From positions 39,460,552 through 39,524,551 of the forward strand of contig CM075772.1 of NCBI GenBank assembly GCA_037974665.1: a stretch of DNA of 64,000 bases. Reading direction: 5' to 3'. Positions 1 through 12,440 of the stretch are shown here, in pieces. This DNA comes from Ehretia macrophylla (lineage: Eukaryota > Streptophyta > Magnoliopsida > Boraginales > Ehretiaceae). The translations under genes were made by a program, and so were the position numbers. The notes under the pieces are model-generated. The model searched no databases, was not told the origin of the DNA, and was given only the letters and a program-made list of their open reading frames with translations. Each line of letters opens with the position of its first letter. Positions within the stretch are counted from its first letter, which is position 1.

Positions 1-2808
1 TTGATGTACTCCTTACCTAAGTACATCATTGTCATTCTTGTTGATCTTTGTTAATCCTATTGTTTTATTATTAAATCCAGAGTCATTACTTTGCTTGTAA
101 TTGCTCACTCAAAGTACTCGGCACTGTCCTATTGTTATCATTTCTTATTCGTACTTCTTTGGTATTGCGTGCTGAGATACTCTTGCCACTCATGTTTCTA
201 TTGAATTAATCATCTCTTATTTCTTAATTTCATTTCGCCTCAAGTACAACTTACTTGTTGGTTCCTTGAACAATTATCGAGAATTGAAACATCTACTTGT
301 TCAGGAATTTTTGTTCAACATACTCAGCACTGTTTTGACTCGTCATCATCCTTTGTTCGTACTTATTTAACTGATAGGTGCTGAGACATTCCTTATCTTA
401 GTTATCACGCTTTCTTATTAAACTATTAACCTCTTGATTCTCTAACCCGTTTGACCTCCTGTTCACTTGATTGTTGGCTCGAATATGATTTTTCATATTC
501 GTATTTCCTTGTAAATTTCATAAGAGCCATATTCTGACAAATGTCACTTTTGAGATATTTCCTTGATCAGTAATCATTCATGTTATCGTAAATGAGTTTT
601 TAAACCCTCGGGGTGTTCATAGAGCTCTTTTGTGTAATAGGGGATGATTGATAATTAGTGGTGTCACGCTAAGACTTGGAGTTGCAATTTCTTTCATATG
701 CAATATGATATTAGGTAGGAGAGAATTATGAATTGAAGATTGTCTTGGAATTATGATCATCAACTTGCAGTCAACAGAGTTTGTTCTTTTGAGGTCTTTG
801 GTTAGTTGTCATCCTAAGAGATAAATGGGAACTAAGAGAAGTATTGTTATGCGTAACGATTGAGGATTTAATTGTCTATCAGTTCGAGAATTGCGCGGAC
901 GCAATTGTTTTAAGGAGGGGAGAATGTGAAACCCCATTTTTCTGCTTTAACTTGATTTACGTGCTTTGTCTCGTTTTGCGTGCATATGACCTGTTTATGT
1001 GCTATAGGGCCTAGAATGTTATAATTTTGATGTCAATACTCCTAATACGTGCTAAATGTGCATTCATGAAATTTTCATCAAAAACGGGATCAGAAATTTT
1101 ATCGTCGATTTTTAGTGAATAGTGTTTTCGAAACACGTCCGCTATAATTTTGAAACTGGTCTTTTTAACCCTTCTAGACCTAGTCCACGGACTTTAATAG
1201 ACCTGTGTTTGATGAAAACGGTTTTAAAATCGGCTTAAGAATTTATTAGGGTTTTTACACCGACTTTTGCGAAAATCGAGTTTTAAGCCGACTCGGGTGG
1301 AATTCTTTGAATGTAAAACTTCTTGTCACCTAAAAATAACTCACTTGAGATATCTTGGGGGTTGCATAATTATTTTTAACTTGGTGAGCACTAAAATGCA
1401 ATTAAAGTCATTAAAAATACAAAAATACCTATTAAAATAACTTTGACTTTAATTAAATAATTGACCTTATAAGCTAATGTCACCTACACACACTCACACA
1501 ACACAAAAACACCATCACACACACACACATTGCCGAGAGAGAAGAGGGAGAAAAGAGAAGAGAAAAACTTAAGCTTTCAATCCAATTTTTCAAAGAAAAA
1601 ACCTAGTTTTTGTCCGTGAAACTTCGCACCGACTTGGATTCTGCTTGTTGGGCACGCATAGCACGCATTCCTAGGCTTATATCGCATCTAAGGTGAGAGA
1701 AAAATTCTAGATCTCAAAATGTCATTTTTGTGTTTTTGCGTATAAATGAAGATTGAACCGTTAGAATTGAAATCTGATGTTAGATTATTGCTCCTTGCAT
1801 GCTAGGGATCATTATATACTAATACTACGAGTTTCTGTCGGATATAGCATAATTTTTATTTTCCGGGTATTTAATTTTGATTAAAATGTTCAAAGTTGAT
1901 TTAATTGAGTTGCGTTGCTCGAAATCGATTGCCGTCGATTTCTAAATACTTGATAATTACGTGTTAGCGCTGTTGTAATGCCGAATTTTCGATTACATTG
2001 TTTGTGTGAAAATCCGGAAAATCCAGCCATGACATCTTAGAGTTTTAGGGTTATCGGGCATGATTTGGAGGTGTTATGGTGGATTTCCGAGAGGGCTAAT
2101 GTAGTAGGTTGAATGGGTGAGTGATAGGAACTGATTTGGCAATGTTTGGATTAGTAGATTGTAAGTTATGAATTTTAGAAGTTTAGGTTGTCATTCTTTA
2201 ATTTCTTGAACGATGCCTTTAGATGGTTGGGTAGTGTTCGAGTGATGAATGGTGAGTTGTTGATGAGTAATTTAGAGTTTAATTTTGTATATTATGCATG
2301 TCCGGTTAGATGGCCTACTTTGTCATCTAACTACGTTGTTTGTTGTTTAATTTAATATTGATGTTATATTGATGTTATTGATTAATTATTATTGAATGCG
2401 GGAATCGGGCACTCTTGTTGCTGATCTCCCAATTGATTGATTGATTGATGATTGATTGATGATTGATGATTATGGAGTCTTGGTATGTGTGTGCCACCTC
2501 TCGGGCAGCATCGGGCTGTCGGGTTGATAACGGCATGACTGCCATAGGCTACCCCCAGCTCGCATGACGGAGGTGTCATGGAGGGAGGGGCTAGTGAGGT
2601 ACCTCGGGTGCGTGAGTAATGGGGAGTTATAAGAAGAACGGTTGAGATCGTGATGGCGTTTGGAGCTACACCAAATAGAGTATCCTTATTGAATGGTCAT
2701 ATAGTTATGTGATGATAGTATTATTTATTGTTATTGTGTGTTTACTGACTCAAAGGATTATTTCCAAGGAGTTTAGTAAACCTTGCTCGAGATCTATCGG
2801 ATCCTCAC

Positions 2809-2830
2809 TGGGCTTATTTATATAAGCTCA
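2809..2830 (+). promoter_or_regulatory. LTR stem-loop, family C form
   Basis: TGGGCTTAT pairs with ATAAGCTCA over nine positions (one G-U) around a four-base loop. It follows CCTCAC and precedes CTCTC. The same slot in the other LTR families holds a stem of different sequence. The second copy is at 53541-53563. Confidence 0.6.
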
Positions 2831-2854
2831 CTCTCTATTAATGCATGCTTACAG

Positions 2855-2955
2855 GTGTTGCAGAGCAAGATTACGGGTACGTGCCTCCTGAAGAGGAGAA
2901 TGTGGAAAATGTGCCTTTTGTGGATGAGTCATATGTTCCCGAGTCTTATCCATGA
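2855..2955 (+). other. Short acidic reading frame after an acceptor-like AG in the family C LTR
   Basis: After ACAG at 2851-2854, two bases and then about 32 codons read into an acidic, proline- and valine-rich tail containing DYGYVPPEEEN and VDESYVPESYP, ending at TGA 2953-2955. The equivalent frames at 53588-53709 (+) and 4755-4846 (-) stay open in the same phase. Most single-base differences between the two full LTRs are silent, and the length difference is nine bases, in frame. Whether it is expressed is unknown. Confidence 0.45.
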
Positions 2956-3375
2956 CTTTATGTTGTTTAAATGTCTTGTATATTAGTTTAATAGACTTTA
3001 TATGCCTTATGGTTCTTAATGTAATAGATATTGAAAAGATGATGAACCAAATGATGTTAACTTAGCGGTTTTCTTTTGTTTATGGTTAAGTTGTAAATGT
3101 GTCTCAACTTACTTTTGAAATGTATGATAAAGTTGAGGTATTGTATGTCATGTTGGAACGGAGGCAGATAACGAAGACTGATTATTGTATACTACGGTTA
3201 GGTTGTATGTTGTTATGCTGTTAAGGAGTTGTTGTATGTATGGTTATGGAATTTTGAATGTTTAATGTTATTAACGAGGTTGGTTTAGAACCTCGGTAAT
3301 CTATTTACTGTCGTTACTGCCGAAATTCCGTTGCGTCCTAACTGATCGTAGGTGGGGTCGAGTTGGGGCGTGACA

Positions 3376-5057
3376 GTAAGTATATCATATTGATTCAAGG
3401 CCATCGCATCCTGAATCTCGGGCCTCAAACCCAACATAATCCTACGAGTCTTGCGCTCCTCATTAGCCACAAACTCCGGTGCATACCGGGAATGTCTAGT
3501 AAATGTGGCCTTATACTGAGCCACTAAAGCATCCCCCTGAACTACAGATAGAAACTCAGCTTCTCTCCTCTCCTGTGCAATCCTCGGGACATACTTCAAA
3601 GCTCTCAGAAAGGTATCCCAAACATACAGAATACCTTGGGTCTCCCAACTAGATTTCACCGTGAGCTACCACTTCTCTGCCTCATCATCAAACAAATAAA
3701 TGGCAAATGTGACTTTTCTTTCATCAGTATAATCCATAGGGTCAAATATTTTCTCTACTTTATTAATCCATGCCTCGGCTTTCTGATCATCTGGCTCCCC
3801 CTGAAACCTTGGTGGATAGTACCCCAAGAACTCATTCAGTGTACCACGCCCGTGGTATCCATCTTGTACATTCAGTAACTGTGTTTGCAAAGTTTGAGCT
3901 TAGGCAGCCTGCCTTGCTAGCAACTGTGCCTGACCGGCCATAACCTCTGCAATCCTATCCAGGGCTGCTTCAAAACGATCATCACCCCTTTCTCGGCCCG
4001 GTGCCACATTACCCGGAACCTCGTCAACTACTTTGGGCCTACCTCTCATTCTCGGTATACCAGTCATTCTACTAATCAAAGAGTTAGCGCAGGTTATAGC
4101 ACGTAAACAGGCTATAAACAATTATTAGCTCATAAACAACAAACCCATATAAAGCACATAAATCACTTAAGTATCAATCACATAAACAAATTGATCACAT
4201 AATCACATAAGCACTAAATCACATAATCACATAATCATTTAATCATATTAACACATAGTTCAGTTTTCTTTCACTTCATACCTACTTTCATGCCAAGACC
4301 ATTACCCACATTCCGAGAATACCCCGGCTGACAACTAACATGTGCTCTGATACCACCTAATGTCATGCCCCAACTTGAGCCCACCTACAATTAGTTAGGA
4401 CGCAACAGAATTTCGGCAGTACAACGACAATAATTAAGACACCAAGGCTCTAAACCAACCTCTTTAGAATATCATACAACCAACTCCACAAACCATTCAA
4501 CAATCAACTCCTCAATTAAATTAACAACATACAACATAACCATATTATACAATAATCATTCCTTCAACAATCCACTCATAGTTATACGCCTCCGTTCCAA
4601 CTTAGTACATAGGCTATACATACATTTCAAAATAGGTTATAATCAACTTAGTAATCTAGTCGTGATCAAAATAAAGACTACTAAATAAACATACATATGT
4701 CTTTATATTACGATAGGTTATACAACATATTATTTTACAACAACTAAGATAATCTCATGGCAATGACTCCTGCACATAAGACTCATCCACATATGGCACA
4801 TTTCCCTTTTCAGGAGGTATGCACCCATAGTCAGAATTAGTAACACCTGCATGCATGCAATAATTCAGAGTGAGCTTATATAAAACAAGCCTAGTGAGGA
4901 TCTGATAGATCTCTAACAGTATTTACTATACTCCTTGAAAATGATCCTTTAAGCAGTAAATACACAATAAACATCAATAACAATATAAACACATAAACTA
5001 TAATGACCATTCAATAAAGGATACTCTAGTTGGTGTAGCTCCAAATGCCATCACAAT
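3376..5057 (-). mobile_element. Family C LTR retrotransposon, 5' end, minus strand
   Basis: On the minus strand this holds the end-proximal part of a 5' LTR (4361-5057), a tRNA-iMet primer-binding site (4344-4355, TGGTATCAGAGC on the minus strand), a leader, and a Ty3/Gypsy gag region (about 3376-4121). The gag resembles the plus-strand gag at 54350 and 63469, with shared strings such as GRGTLNEFLGYYPPRFQGEP and LRPEIQDAM. It is broken by several changes. Its interior side is cut by the plus-strand element ending at 3375; its LTR side stops at the mitochondrial junction at 5057. The rest of the element, if it survives, lies left of the window. Confidence 0.8.
4361..5057 (-). repeat. Family C 5' LTR, partial
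   Basis: This is the reverse complement of the last 700 or so bases of the family C LTR, starting TGTCATGCCCCAAC on the plus strand. It contains the degraded counterpart of the LTR stem-loop (about 4872-4895) and the acidic micro-frame (4755-4846). It ends where mitochondrial-type sequence begins. Confidence 0.8.
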
Positions 5058-6274
5058 CTAGTTGGTGTAGCCGTGGACGGATAGAAAGACCAGATGAAAG
5101 TATCCTTTTTTGTTGAAAAGACAAAGATGAATGTGGACAAAGCACATACCTCAGACCGATCGATTAAACCAATTATTGTAGAGTTTCAAAGGGAAGTATT
5201 GAATTAAAGTCATTCATGTGTACCGATTTCCTTATGGTTGACTTAACAATTGGGATACAGGTTTCACTGTACAACTAATTCATTATATGAAAATTGCAGT
5301 CTATAAGTTCATAGTGATGCTCAGTTGGAGGGAAAGTCTAACATACACAGTATGTATGGCTTATACACACCTTTAGTAGTTTCCTCCAAACCCCCTGTTC
5401 TGCCTACTAACCAAGACTTTTCTTTCTAGCCCCTTTACGCTTACCAAGGTCTGCATTCCTTTTATTACTTGTTGTACTCCTTCTACCATATTATTTTGTC
5501 TTTTCACCTCAGTCCCGGATCGATTATAAGTCTTCTTTGCTATAGCTTGAATCCGCGTGATTTATCTATATTATTAAAAGCGCTGAATCCCTCCTTCTTG
5601 TTGCTAGAAATAGGGAAAAACTACTTCTTGGATTGTGGCCGACACTTGAGAAACTAATTAGAGATTTGCTAAGCAAACAAGCTTGAAAGCACTTCTCCTA
5701 GCTTGATCTAAGTCTTTTATATTAATGGTGGGGCCTGACTTATATGCTCCTCTTCCCTTGCTTTATTACACCGATTACTACAGATGAAGCCAAGGACATC
5801 GATTATCTATAATGAAATATTCAACGTTGACGGATATGCCTTCTACTGCGCCATCTCTTAGCCTTTATACTCCTCTATTGCCGGTAAGAAAGAGGACAAG
5901 GACTTCCATAAACTAAAGAAGAGCAGAATCTCCTTCGATTGCTGCTTGCGGGACTATTGTATATATTTATATAGTTTTAACACTATAATTAACTCACAAA
6001 GCGTCTATTCACGGAGGTTGTTGTAGTTTTCATAGTTGCGAGAATTTCTTTTTTGAGATTGGCTTGGTGTGAAGTGTACCGCATCGACCAAGCAAGGGGC
6101 GCGAAGGCCGTTGCACTAACGCGCATCCATTTTCTTGCTGGATACAAGATCAAAAAGAAAGAATTGGATGAACATTGAGATGTCCAAGATAAAAGGAATG
6201 AGGGGAAGAATCGACAAGGAATCTATAACATAAAATCGAGAATGAAAAAGCGTGACGAGAATTCTCAACTCGAG

Positions 6275-6517
6275 ATGTTAAAAGGTGCAAAATCAATGGG
6301 TGCTGGAGTTGCTACAATTGTTTCAGCAGGAGCTGCTGTTGGTATTGGAAACGTCCTTAGTTCCTCGATTCATTATGTTGTGCGAAATCCATAATTGGCT
6401 AAACAATTATTTGGTTATGCCAGTTTCGTCTTTGCTCTGATCGAAGCTATTGCATTGTTTGCCTCAATGATGGCCTTTCTGATCTCATCCATATTCCGAT
6501 CGAAGAAAGTAGGTTGA
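6275..6517 (+). pseudogene. atp9: atp9 pseudogene (ATP synthase subunit c), mitochondrial origin
   Basis: From ATG 6275 to TGA 6515-6517 the frame reads as the proton-ring subunit c of mitochondrial ATP synthase: [11 protein letters not shown]..., then GAAVGIGN and RNP, then LAKQLFGYA and EAIALFA. The order and the length of about 80 codons fit plant atp9, a two-helix membrane protein. An in-frame TAA at 6392-6394 (codon 40) cuts the loop between the helices, directly after RNP. Several conserved residues are changed as well, for example E3 to K and the FSSLIHS region read as LSSSIHY. C-to-U RNA editing would not remove a TAA. I read this as a nuclear copy that no longer encodes the subunit. 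Confidence 0.9.
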
Positions 6518-6814
6518 AGTTTCATAAAGCAAGCACCTCTTTCCTGCCTTAGTCCATCAAACAAGGGATGGGGCGCAATTCTTAAACAGAAGAATGGGGA
6601 TAAAAAGGAAGTGAAAAAAAAAGTTGAATTGGAAACCAAGTAAGAAGGAAAGAGGCTAGTCACCAAAAATGCTCCCCCCATAGGTTCGTTTGTCATTGGG
6701 GCTTACAATTCACCTTGTGACTCATTCCTTCGGTCGAGCCTTCTTCGGGCGTCGATCAATCACATGCCGCTCTATCGTTGTCTGATTTTTGGTTGTTTGA
6801 TCACACTCAAAATT

Positions 6815-7040
6815 ATGTATCTACTTATCATATTTTTGCCCCTGCTCGGTAGTTCTATAGCAGGTTTTTTAGATGTTTTCTAGGATTAGAAAGAACTGCT
6901 ATAATGACTACTGCGTGCGTTTCATTCTCTTCGATCTTATCTTTGATTGCTTTTTATGAAGTTGCACCGGGAGTGAGTGCTTGCTATCTAAGAATTGCTC
7001 GATGGATCTTATCGAAAATGTTTGATGCTTCTTGGGGCTT
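6815..7040 (+). pseudogene. nad5: nad5 exon 1 pseudogene, mitochondrial origin
   Basis: ATG 6815 begins [18 protein letters not shown], the start of NADH dehydrogenase subunit 5, a membrane proton-pumping subunit of complex I. Near 6868 the sequence departs from plant nad5 by a one-base loss plus G-to-A and C-to-T changes, so the frame is lost and stops follow. Downstream DNA still matches nad5 (the [13 protein letters not shown] and CYLRIA regions) in a shifted frame. Length is 226 bases, against 230 as I recall for plant exon 1. It ends at a group II intron boundary near 7040, where a few bases look lost, so the exact edge is uncertain. Confidence 0.9.
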
Positions 7041-7895
7041 GTTTGGCAACTGTGAAGTCACCGGATGAATTGCCGAGTAAATAGATCAGATCCGGACGTG
7101 GTTGTTGCTCCACGGTGATACGGACTTGACCTGTTCCTACCTACCCCGGAGCACAATAGGATATCGGGAATAAGGGGGGACATACTGGACGTAATCACTC
7201 CCTTGGTTGGGGACTGTGTCGCCCTGCTTTTCGATCGATACATAGTTGAGAAGGCCAATCATGAACGCTACAGGTGTGGGAGCAATCCTAGTCAGGGAAG
7301 GCTAAGACGACACCTTGCATATGGGTAGCAAAAGGGCGCTTATGCCCCTATGATAGGGCCTTATGGGGAAGGGCCCAGCCCAATAGGGTCAGTACACCCA
7401 CCACTTCAAGCGTACCTCTGTATCGATTGAATCACTCTTTTGGTCTAGTCGGTAGAACCAGTGAACCACGCAAGCTGGTTAGATGCGTGGGGTAGAGGGC
7501 TCGTAGTACCCCATTTTCTTGACCCAGTCTTTTTTTCGCTTCGGTAGTGAATCACCTACTAAAAAAAGGGGCAAGCCTACACGCCTTATTTGAGAATACT
7601 AAGGCAGGTAGTGAACTCTTTCATTAGGGAATGGAAGAAGGGGCCTAAGCATGCCAGATACCGTACACTTGAGGGGCAAAGGAAAGCGAGACCTTATCTT
7701 ATTTTTTTTCCAGGCCTGTTTGGACATACAATTCCCGCAAAAGTTCAAGTTGGTGAGCCGTGTGATGGAAAACCTTCTTGCACGGATCGGAGAACACTGG
7801 ATTATAATGAGAGGTCCACCACCACATCATTGCATGCAAGGGAAGCTCGCTCGATTTGCAGATTGGTCTGACTAATAATTCAATTCTGACCCCAT
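7041..7895 (+). other. nad5 intron 1 (group II), decayed
   Basis: These 855 bases lie between nad5 exons 1 and 2 and end in AT just before GTTCGATAGCC of exon 2, as group II introns do (AY end). A domain V-like hairpin begins GAGCCGTGTGATGGAAAA at 7755 and closes near 7791 with CACGGATCGG. The length fits the cis-spliced nad5 intron 1 of plants. Frames inside it (7590-7875) are incidental. Confidence 0.75.
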
Positions 7896-8080
7896 GTTCG
7901 ATAGCCCGACCGTAGTGATGTTAATTGTGGTTACATTCATAAGTAGCTTGGTCCATCTTTATTCTATTTCATATATGTCTGAGTATCCGCATAGCCCTTG
8001 ATTTATGTGTTATTTATCCATTCCTACTTTTTTTATGCCAATGTTGGTGACTGGAGATAACTCTTTTCAATTATTCTTCG
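7896..8080 (+). pseudogene. nad5: nad5 exon 2, first part
   Basis: This reads as [20 protein letters not shown] and on through YLSIPTFFMPMLVTGDN of NADH dehydrogenase subunit 5. An in-frame TGA at 7999-8001 replaces the CGA (Arg) codon of plant nad5, a C-to-T change typical of decayed nuclear copies. The exon is cut at 8080 by the family A element and resumes at 15077. The two parts total 185 + 1031 = 1216 bases, the length I recall for intact plant nad5 exon 2. Confidence 0.9.
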
Positions 8081-10716
8081 TGTGATAACTCAAACTCGGC
8101 ATGCATTTAATGGCATTTAATTGCATTTAACTAAGTGACATCTTAAATGTTGGCATTGAATTTGTGTTTATTTTATTTTTAGTTAAACACTTATTTGTAG
8201 CTTTACTTTCGTATTTCTTTTAGAAGTAACTAGAATAATACCTGAGCTAATCATATTAACGGAATATCAACTACTTTTCATATTTGTGTCAATCAATTTT
8301 ATTTTTCTTGCACTTAAATGCTCGGATTTCACTTAAATGAAAAGTAGCTCCGAGCCAGAGTAAATTTTAAACTGTGATGCTTTCCAAAAATGATATATTT
8401 CTTAGATTCTTTGAGATTTAATTGTTATTCTTCTATTGACGCAAAGTGCATAGCATATCAAGAGAGATAGTTAGGAAATAATTTCGAGTCCCCAGCAAAT
8501 AGTGAAAACGAGTGTTTGGTGTCTTAAATTTCATATTTTAATTATTGTTAGCTAGAATTAACTTTTCCTTAGTTGTTTTAGCTTAAAAATGCACAAAAAT
8601 AGGCCAATTTGACCAAATTTAAGTTAGTTGACCAAGGGGTTTGAGCTTTGACCAAGTTGTCATCTTATTAAAGCACATAATAGCACAAAATAAAAAAAAA
8701 AGAGGGCTGAACAGAATATGAAAGAGCCAAAATTTGCAAGAGAAGAAAAAAAAGATTTCAAGCCAAATCTTCGATTCTTCGCGAGGGCTTGCACAGGGTG
8801 GTTTCCTAGGCATCCTACAAGGTTTTCCTAGCGTCTAGGAGCATCTAAGGTGAGGTTTTCATCGTTATTTATGCATTTGAATATTTTGTGTATTAACTTT
8901 GATTTTTTGAGTTTTACACGTATATTGTTGTTTTAATTGATTTGAGGCTTAAAGAATGTTCCTTGTGATTGTAGAACATGTATCTATAGTTTTTTAACAT
9001 TTTCTGCAGTTGAAAATTGAAATTGAAATATAAATTGTATAATGAATAGTAAAATGTGAATAGTAAACCCTTGAAATGATAAAATTGCACTGTTATGCTG
9101 TCTGTTGATGCGAAAAGGTGCTAGGTATGCTAGAATATCTAAATGTATGATTTGTTTAGGTTGCGTAATGGAAAAAATAGAAAAAAATGGCTTAGTGAAA
9201 GTCGGGGTCGTTTAGGTCGAGTTTAGCGTTTCCTCATTTTGTGTGATGGCATTGTTTTGGGAGGCCATGGAAGCACTTTTGGTGCGAATATGGCATTGGT
9301 TGGATGTTTGGTTAGTATAGTTGTAGTTCAAATGAGCAAAGGGGGAAATCGGGGCTTTGCGCGAATTCTAGGGTAAAGTAGAGTTTCGGGGTCCTTAGAC
9401 GTGCCTTATGGTGACCTAGAAGGATTGGCGAAGTCGGTTTCCAAAACTCGTGGCTCGTTTGGAAATGGTAGTGTTTTGATAGTTGGGGCCGATTTGTGAT
9501 TTTGCTTGTTATCTTGATATTATGCCTATAGAATGCTTAGGGTTGCTTGATATACTTGTCTAATTGGTGTTATTGTTGCTTATTATTGATTGTTATGCTC
9601 GAAAAGTTAGTTGAATGCTAGTATTGATTGTGATTGCTTGCTATCTCGTTTGTTGTCACTAGTTTGTATTGTTGTACTATCGCTCGTTTATTGCCTTGTA
9701 TCGAGTCTTGCATTGCATAGTGTCTCGCGCGTGAGTGATGGGCCTCTCTAGGTAGCCTCGGGTTGCCAATGTTGGTTGCTCTAGCTCCACTGCTATTCCC
9801 TTTCTCACTTGGGTTGCCTCCCAGGGAGATTTGGGTCGTAGAATTGATGGATACTTCTGGGGTATTCCAAACCGGTGTTATAAGGTGGATACGTGCTTAT
9901 TGTCATCGTTGTCAACATCAAGCTCGAGATTGATGTATCGCTCGTGAAATGGTACATTGCTCGTATGAGTGAACCATAGCCTTCAGAGTGTGGTATAGCT
10001 TTGAATGGTTGTGTTAATGCTTTCAGTAATTGCTTATTGTATTGATTATTTGTCTTGATTGCTTATTTATCACTTATATTGCTTAACTGTCTTATTTTCA
10101 TTGCACGATTTTCTTTCTCTCCAATTCGATATATGTCTCGCCCTCACTGAGTATACGTGTTGTGTATACTCACTCCTCACCACCACATTTCAGGAAATGT
10201 CATATTAGCTGGAAAGTTCGTGATTACGTGAAAGTCCGTGCTTGAAGAGTTGTCTTGCGTGCCTATGTGACTCGAGTTGTCAAGGTTGTAAAGATGTATG
10301 CTTTTATGTATTATATGTATTTAATGTTAAAGGGGATGTAATTTAAGTTTCATTAGATTATGTATTTAGTTAATGTAGCTTAACTTCAATGTGTATTTGT
10401 AATGACAAAGGAAAAGAGATAGAAAGATATGATAGTCTAGCTTATGAAATAGGTTGGTGTAGTTTAATTGCTAGGCTTGAATGTATATTTACTTGTGATT
10501 TTCTTGTTATGAACCAAGGCTCGGATGGCCTTGAGGTGGTTGAATGTTTGGACATGGTATTGGTCCACTTATATGCTGTCGCTGGTTTTTACATTTCGCC
10601 TAGAAACAGGGGAGACTCCGTCCGTTTTCCCTGAAAGTTTATGCCTGGGTTTGGTTTGGGTTGTGATTAGATTGATTTATAGAACTCCCGGTCTCGAGAG
10701 GGATTGGGGTGTTACA
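8081..10716 (+). repeat. Family A 5' LTR
   Basis: This 2636-base LTR contains a donor-like CTAAG|GTGAGG at 8850, the CTTGGGTTGCCTCCCAGGGA...GGGTCGTAG block at about 9806-9841, a stem-loop at 10148-10172, and an acceptor-like TTTCAG ending at 10193. An AGGGGAGACTCCGTCC block lies close to its end. Confidence 0.9.
10148..10172 (+). promoter_or_regulatory. LTR stem-loop, family A form
   Basis: TGAGTATAC pairs perfectly with GTATACTCA over nine bases with a seven-base loop, preceded by CCCTCAC and followed by CTCCTC. The 3' LTR copy (about 14502-14526) has one mismatch. The minus-strand relative keeps perfect arms in both LTRs (near 37693-37717 and 48837-48861). Confidence 0.65.
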
Positions 10717-12440
10717 GGTGGTATCAGAGCTTGTCTAGCTCATAAGCCGGGACAGGGTCCTCTGTCTGGTAGGTAGTCACCCTTGAATGTGTGCTTGTTA
10801 AGTGTGTCTGGAAAGTGTATGCTTGTATGTGAGATTGTGTGTCTTGACATGAATGTGTGCTCCTATGTGATATAGTTATGTGTTATGTGTTAATTGTGTG
10901 CTAAGTGAAGTAAAGTGTCTAGTTGTGCATTGAATTGACCTATCGAATTGGCATTGTGAATCTAATCGACCTCGTGAATTGTTATTTGTTTGGAGTATTG
11001 CTTGTAATGTGTGTATTGAAATGTCTTGAATTGGTTATGCTGTGATTTGAATTGATTATGTTGTGCTTGATTTGATTGTCATGCTTGAGTGATTTTGTTG
11101 AATAAACTCTTTTGTAAACTTGCTTGCATAGTAGTTTAAGGCATGTGTATAAATATGATATCTTGACATTCATACATGTCCCCTAGGAATGGTAAGTAAG
11201 TCTTCTTCCCCTGAAGAAAGTGGTTCACCGTTGTCTTTTCAAGGTGTATGGATTGGCAGGAAATGAATGGCATTTAACTAGCCTTGATTTGGGAGTTGGT
11301 GTTTTCCTTTGGAGCTCGATTATTGGCGAATCTCTAGGGTCCTCCTCTGTGCTTAATAGTTGTGAAATAGTAGGTTTCTTTTGGGGTTCTATTTGGTTGT
11401 TCTCTAGGGCATTCTTTGGTTTTCTTAATGGGTATTCTTTGGAGACTTCGGTTGGCATTTCTCGGTGGATTTGGCTATTGGGATATCAATCGGCCTTACT
11501 ACACAGTATTATCTATGGTATATATGTGTCTCGGTCTTTATTGGTGTGACATTGGCATCCCTGATTAGAAATTCTTCAATGGTATTTTCTGGAATTCTCA
11601 GTGGCCAATTATTTAGTATTTATTTATTAGGCAAACTCGGCTACTTTCTTATTGGAGCGTTGTTTCGAATATCTTCTTCAGTGTTCCTCAGTAGGTTTGG
11701 TATTTAGAATTCCTATCGAACTTATTGTATAGTATTACTTACGGTATTCTTTGGAATTCTTATTGGGCATTCTACTAGTACTTTTCTTATTGGCATTTAT
11801 TGGAAGATCCTACACTTGGAATTCTGCTTGGACATATTATCTTGTACTGTTTACGGCTTTTCCTTCGGCTTTTCAACTCAGGGGAATCTATACTTGCTAT
11901 TTGACTAAGATGTTGCGGTAGGAACACAGTGATTGGAAGATTTCATTTAGAGGTTGACCTTTGGTATTCTTCTCTATATTCCTTTACAAAACTTTCAGCT
12001 GGGTCTATTTACGATAATTAGCACTGCATGAGGTGCATCTACTCTGGCTATCTCTTAACTTTCTTATTGGGTACTTGTTAAACTTCTATTGAAGATTCTT
12101 AAATAGGGTATTCCTTCGGTACTCTTATTGCCATTAGTATATGGTATTGATAACATCTACAGTATCTTTGCTTTAGTCTTTGTTGGTATTATCTCGGCGC
12201 TCTTGGTTGGAATTTATTCTTCTTCGGTATTCGTGTCAACGGGATTCTTGTACGGTATCTGCATTTGAGCTTCTATTTGGCGTTACTACTTGGCATTTCT
12301 ACTTGAACTTTCCTATTGGTCATCTTGATGAAATACTTGCTCAGTAGCTAATGAAGATTAGTCAGAATTGGATTTCAGATGACACTGAGTTCTATTGGAA
12401 GAAGAATTGCGAGGACGCAATTGTTTTAAGGGGGGAAGGA
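10717..12440 (+). other. Family A interior, non-coding
   Basis: It starts with the primer-binding site and an AAGCCGGGACAGGGTCCTC leader shared with family D (58190). Next come TG-rich spacer and, from about 11200, degenerate repeats of a TTCTTATTGG/GGTATTCTT-like motif. The 109-codon frame at 11220-11549 and its antisense shadow come from this low-complexity stretch. An inverted repeat (12405-12422) and a G-rich polypurine tract close it. Confidence 0.75.

Larger units (their letters stand above)
1..3375 (+). mobile_element. Family C LTR retrotransposon, 3' end (runs off left edge)
   Basis: Bases 1-924 are AT-rich interior with no convincing coding frame, ending in an inverted repeat (889-906) and a polypurine tract (about 911-924). 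A complete 3' LTR follows (925-3375, TGTGAAACC to GTGACA). The right LTR end abuts gag sequence of another family C copy in the opposite orientation, so this element appears to have inserted into that gag. Its left half is outside the window, so the TSD (expected GTAAG) cannot be checked. The related copy at 51706 has a Tekay-like gag, which places the family in Ty3/Gypsy. It is a fossil; I cannot judge its completeness from this part. Confidence 0.8.
925..3375 (+). repeat. Family C 3' LTR
   Basis: This 2451-base LTR starts TGTGAAACC and ends GGGGCGTGACA. It matches the LTR at 51706-54089 throughout, with clear divergence. In order it holds a CA-rich leader-like stretch (about 1480-1530), a donor-like AAG|GTGAGA at 1693, a (TGAT)n microsatellite (about 2437-2477), a stem-loop at 2809-2830, an acceptor-like ACAG ending at 2854, and a short acidic frame at 2855-2955. 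Confidence 0.85.
5058..8080 (+). other. NUMT segment 1 (atp9 - nad5 exon 1 - start of nad5 exon 2)
   Basis: This mitochondrial-derived DNA is recognised by atp9 at 6275-6517 and nad5 from 6815. Bases 5058-6274 and 6518-6814 look like plant mitochondrial spacer; I recognise no gene there, and the 62-codon frame at 5469 is unconvincing. The segment ends at a five-base target site (CTTCG, 8076-8080) interrupted by the family A element. It continues in the same nad5 exon at 15077. Confidence 0.85.

Noticed and set aside
11220-11549. 109-codon frame in the family A interior as a gene
   Set aside because: It lies in low-complexity degenerate repeats, is open on both strands, and is not preserved as a protein in the minus-strand relative or family D.
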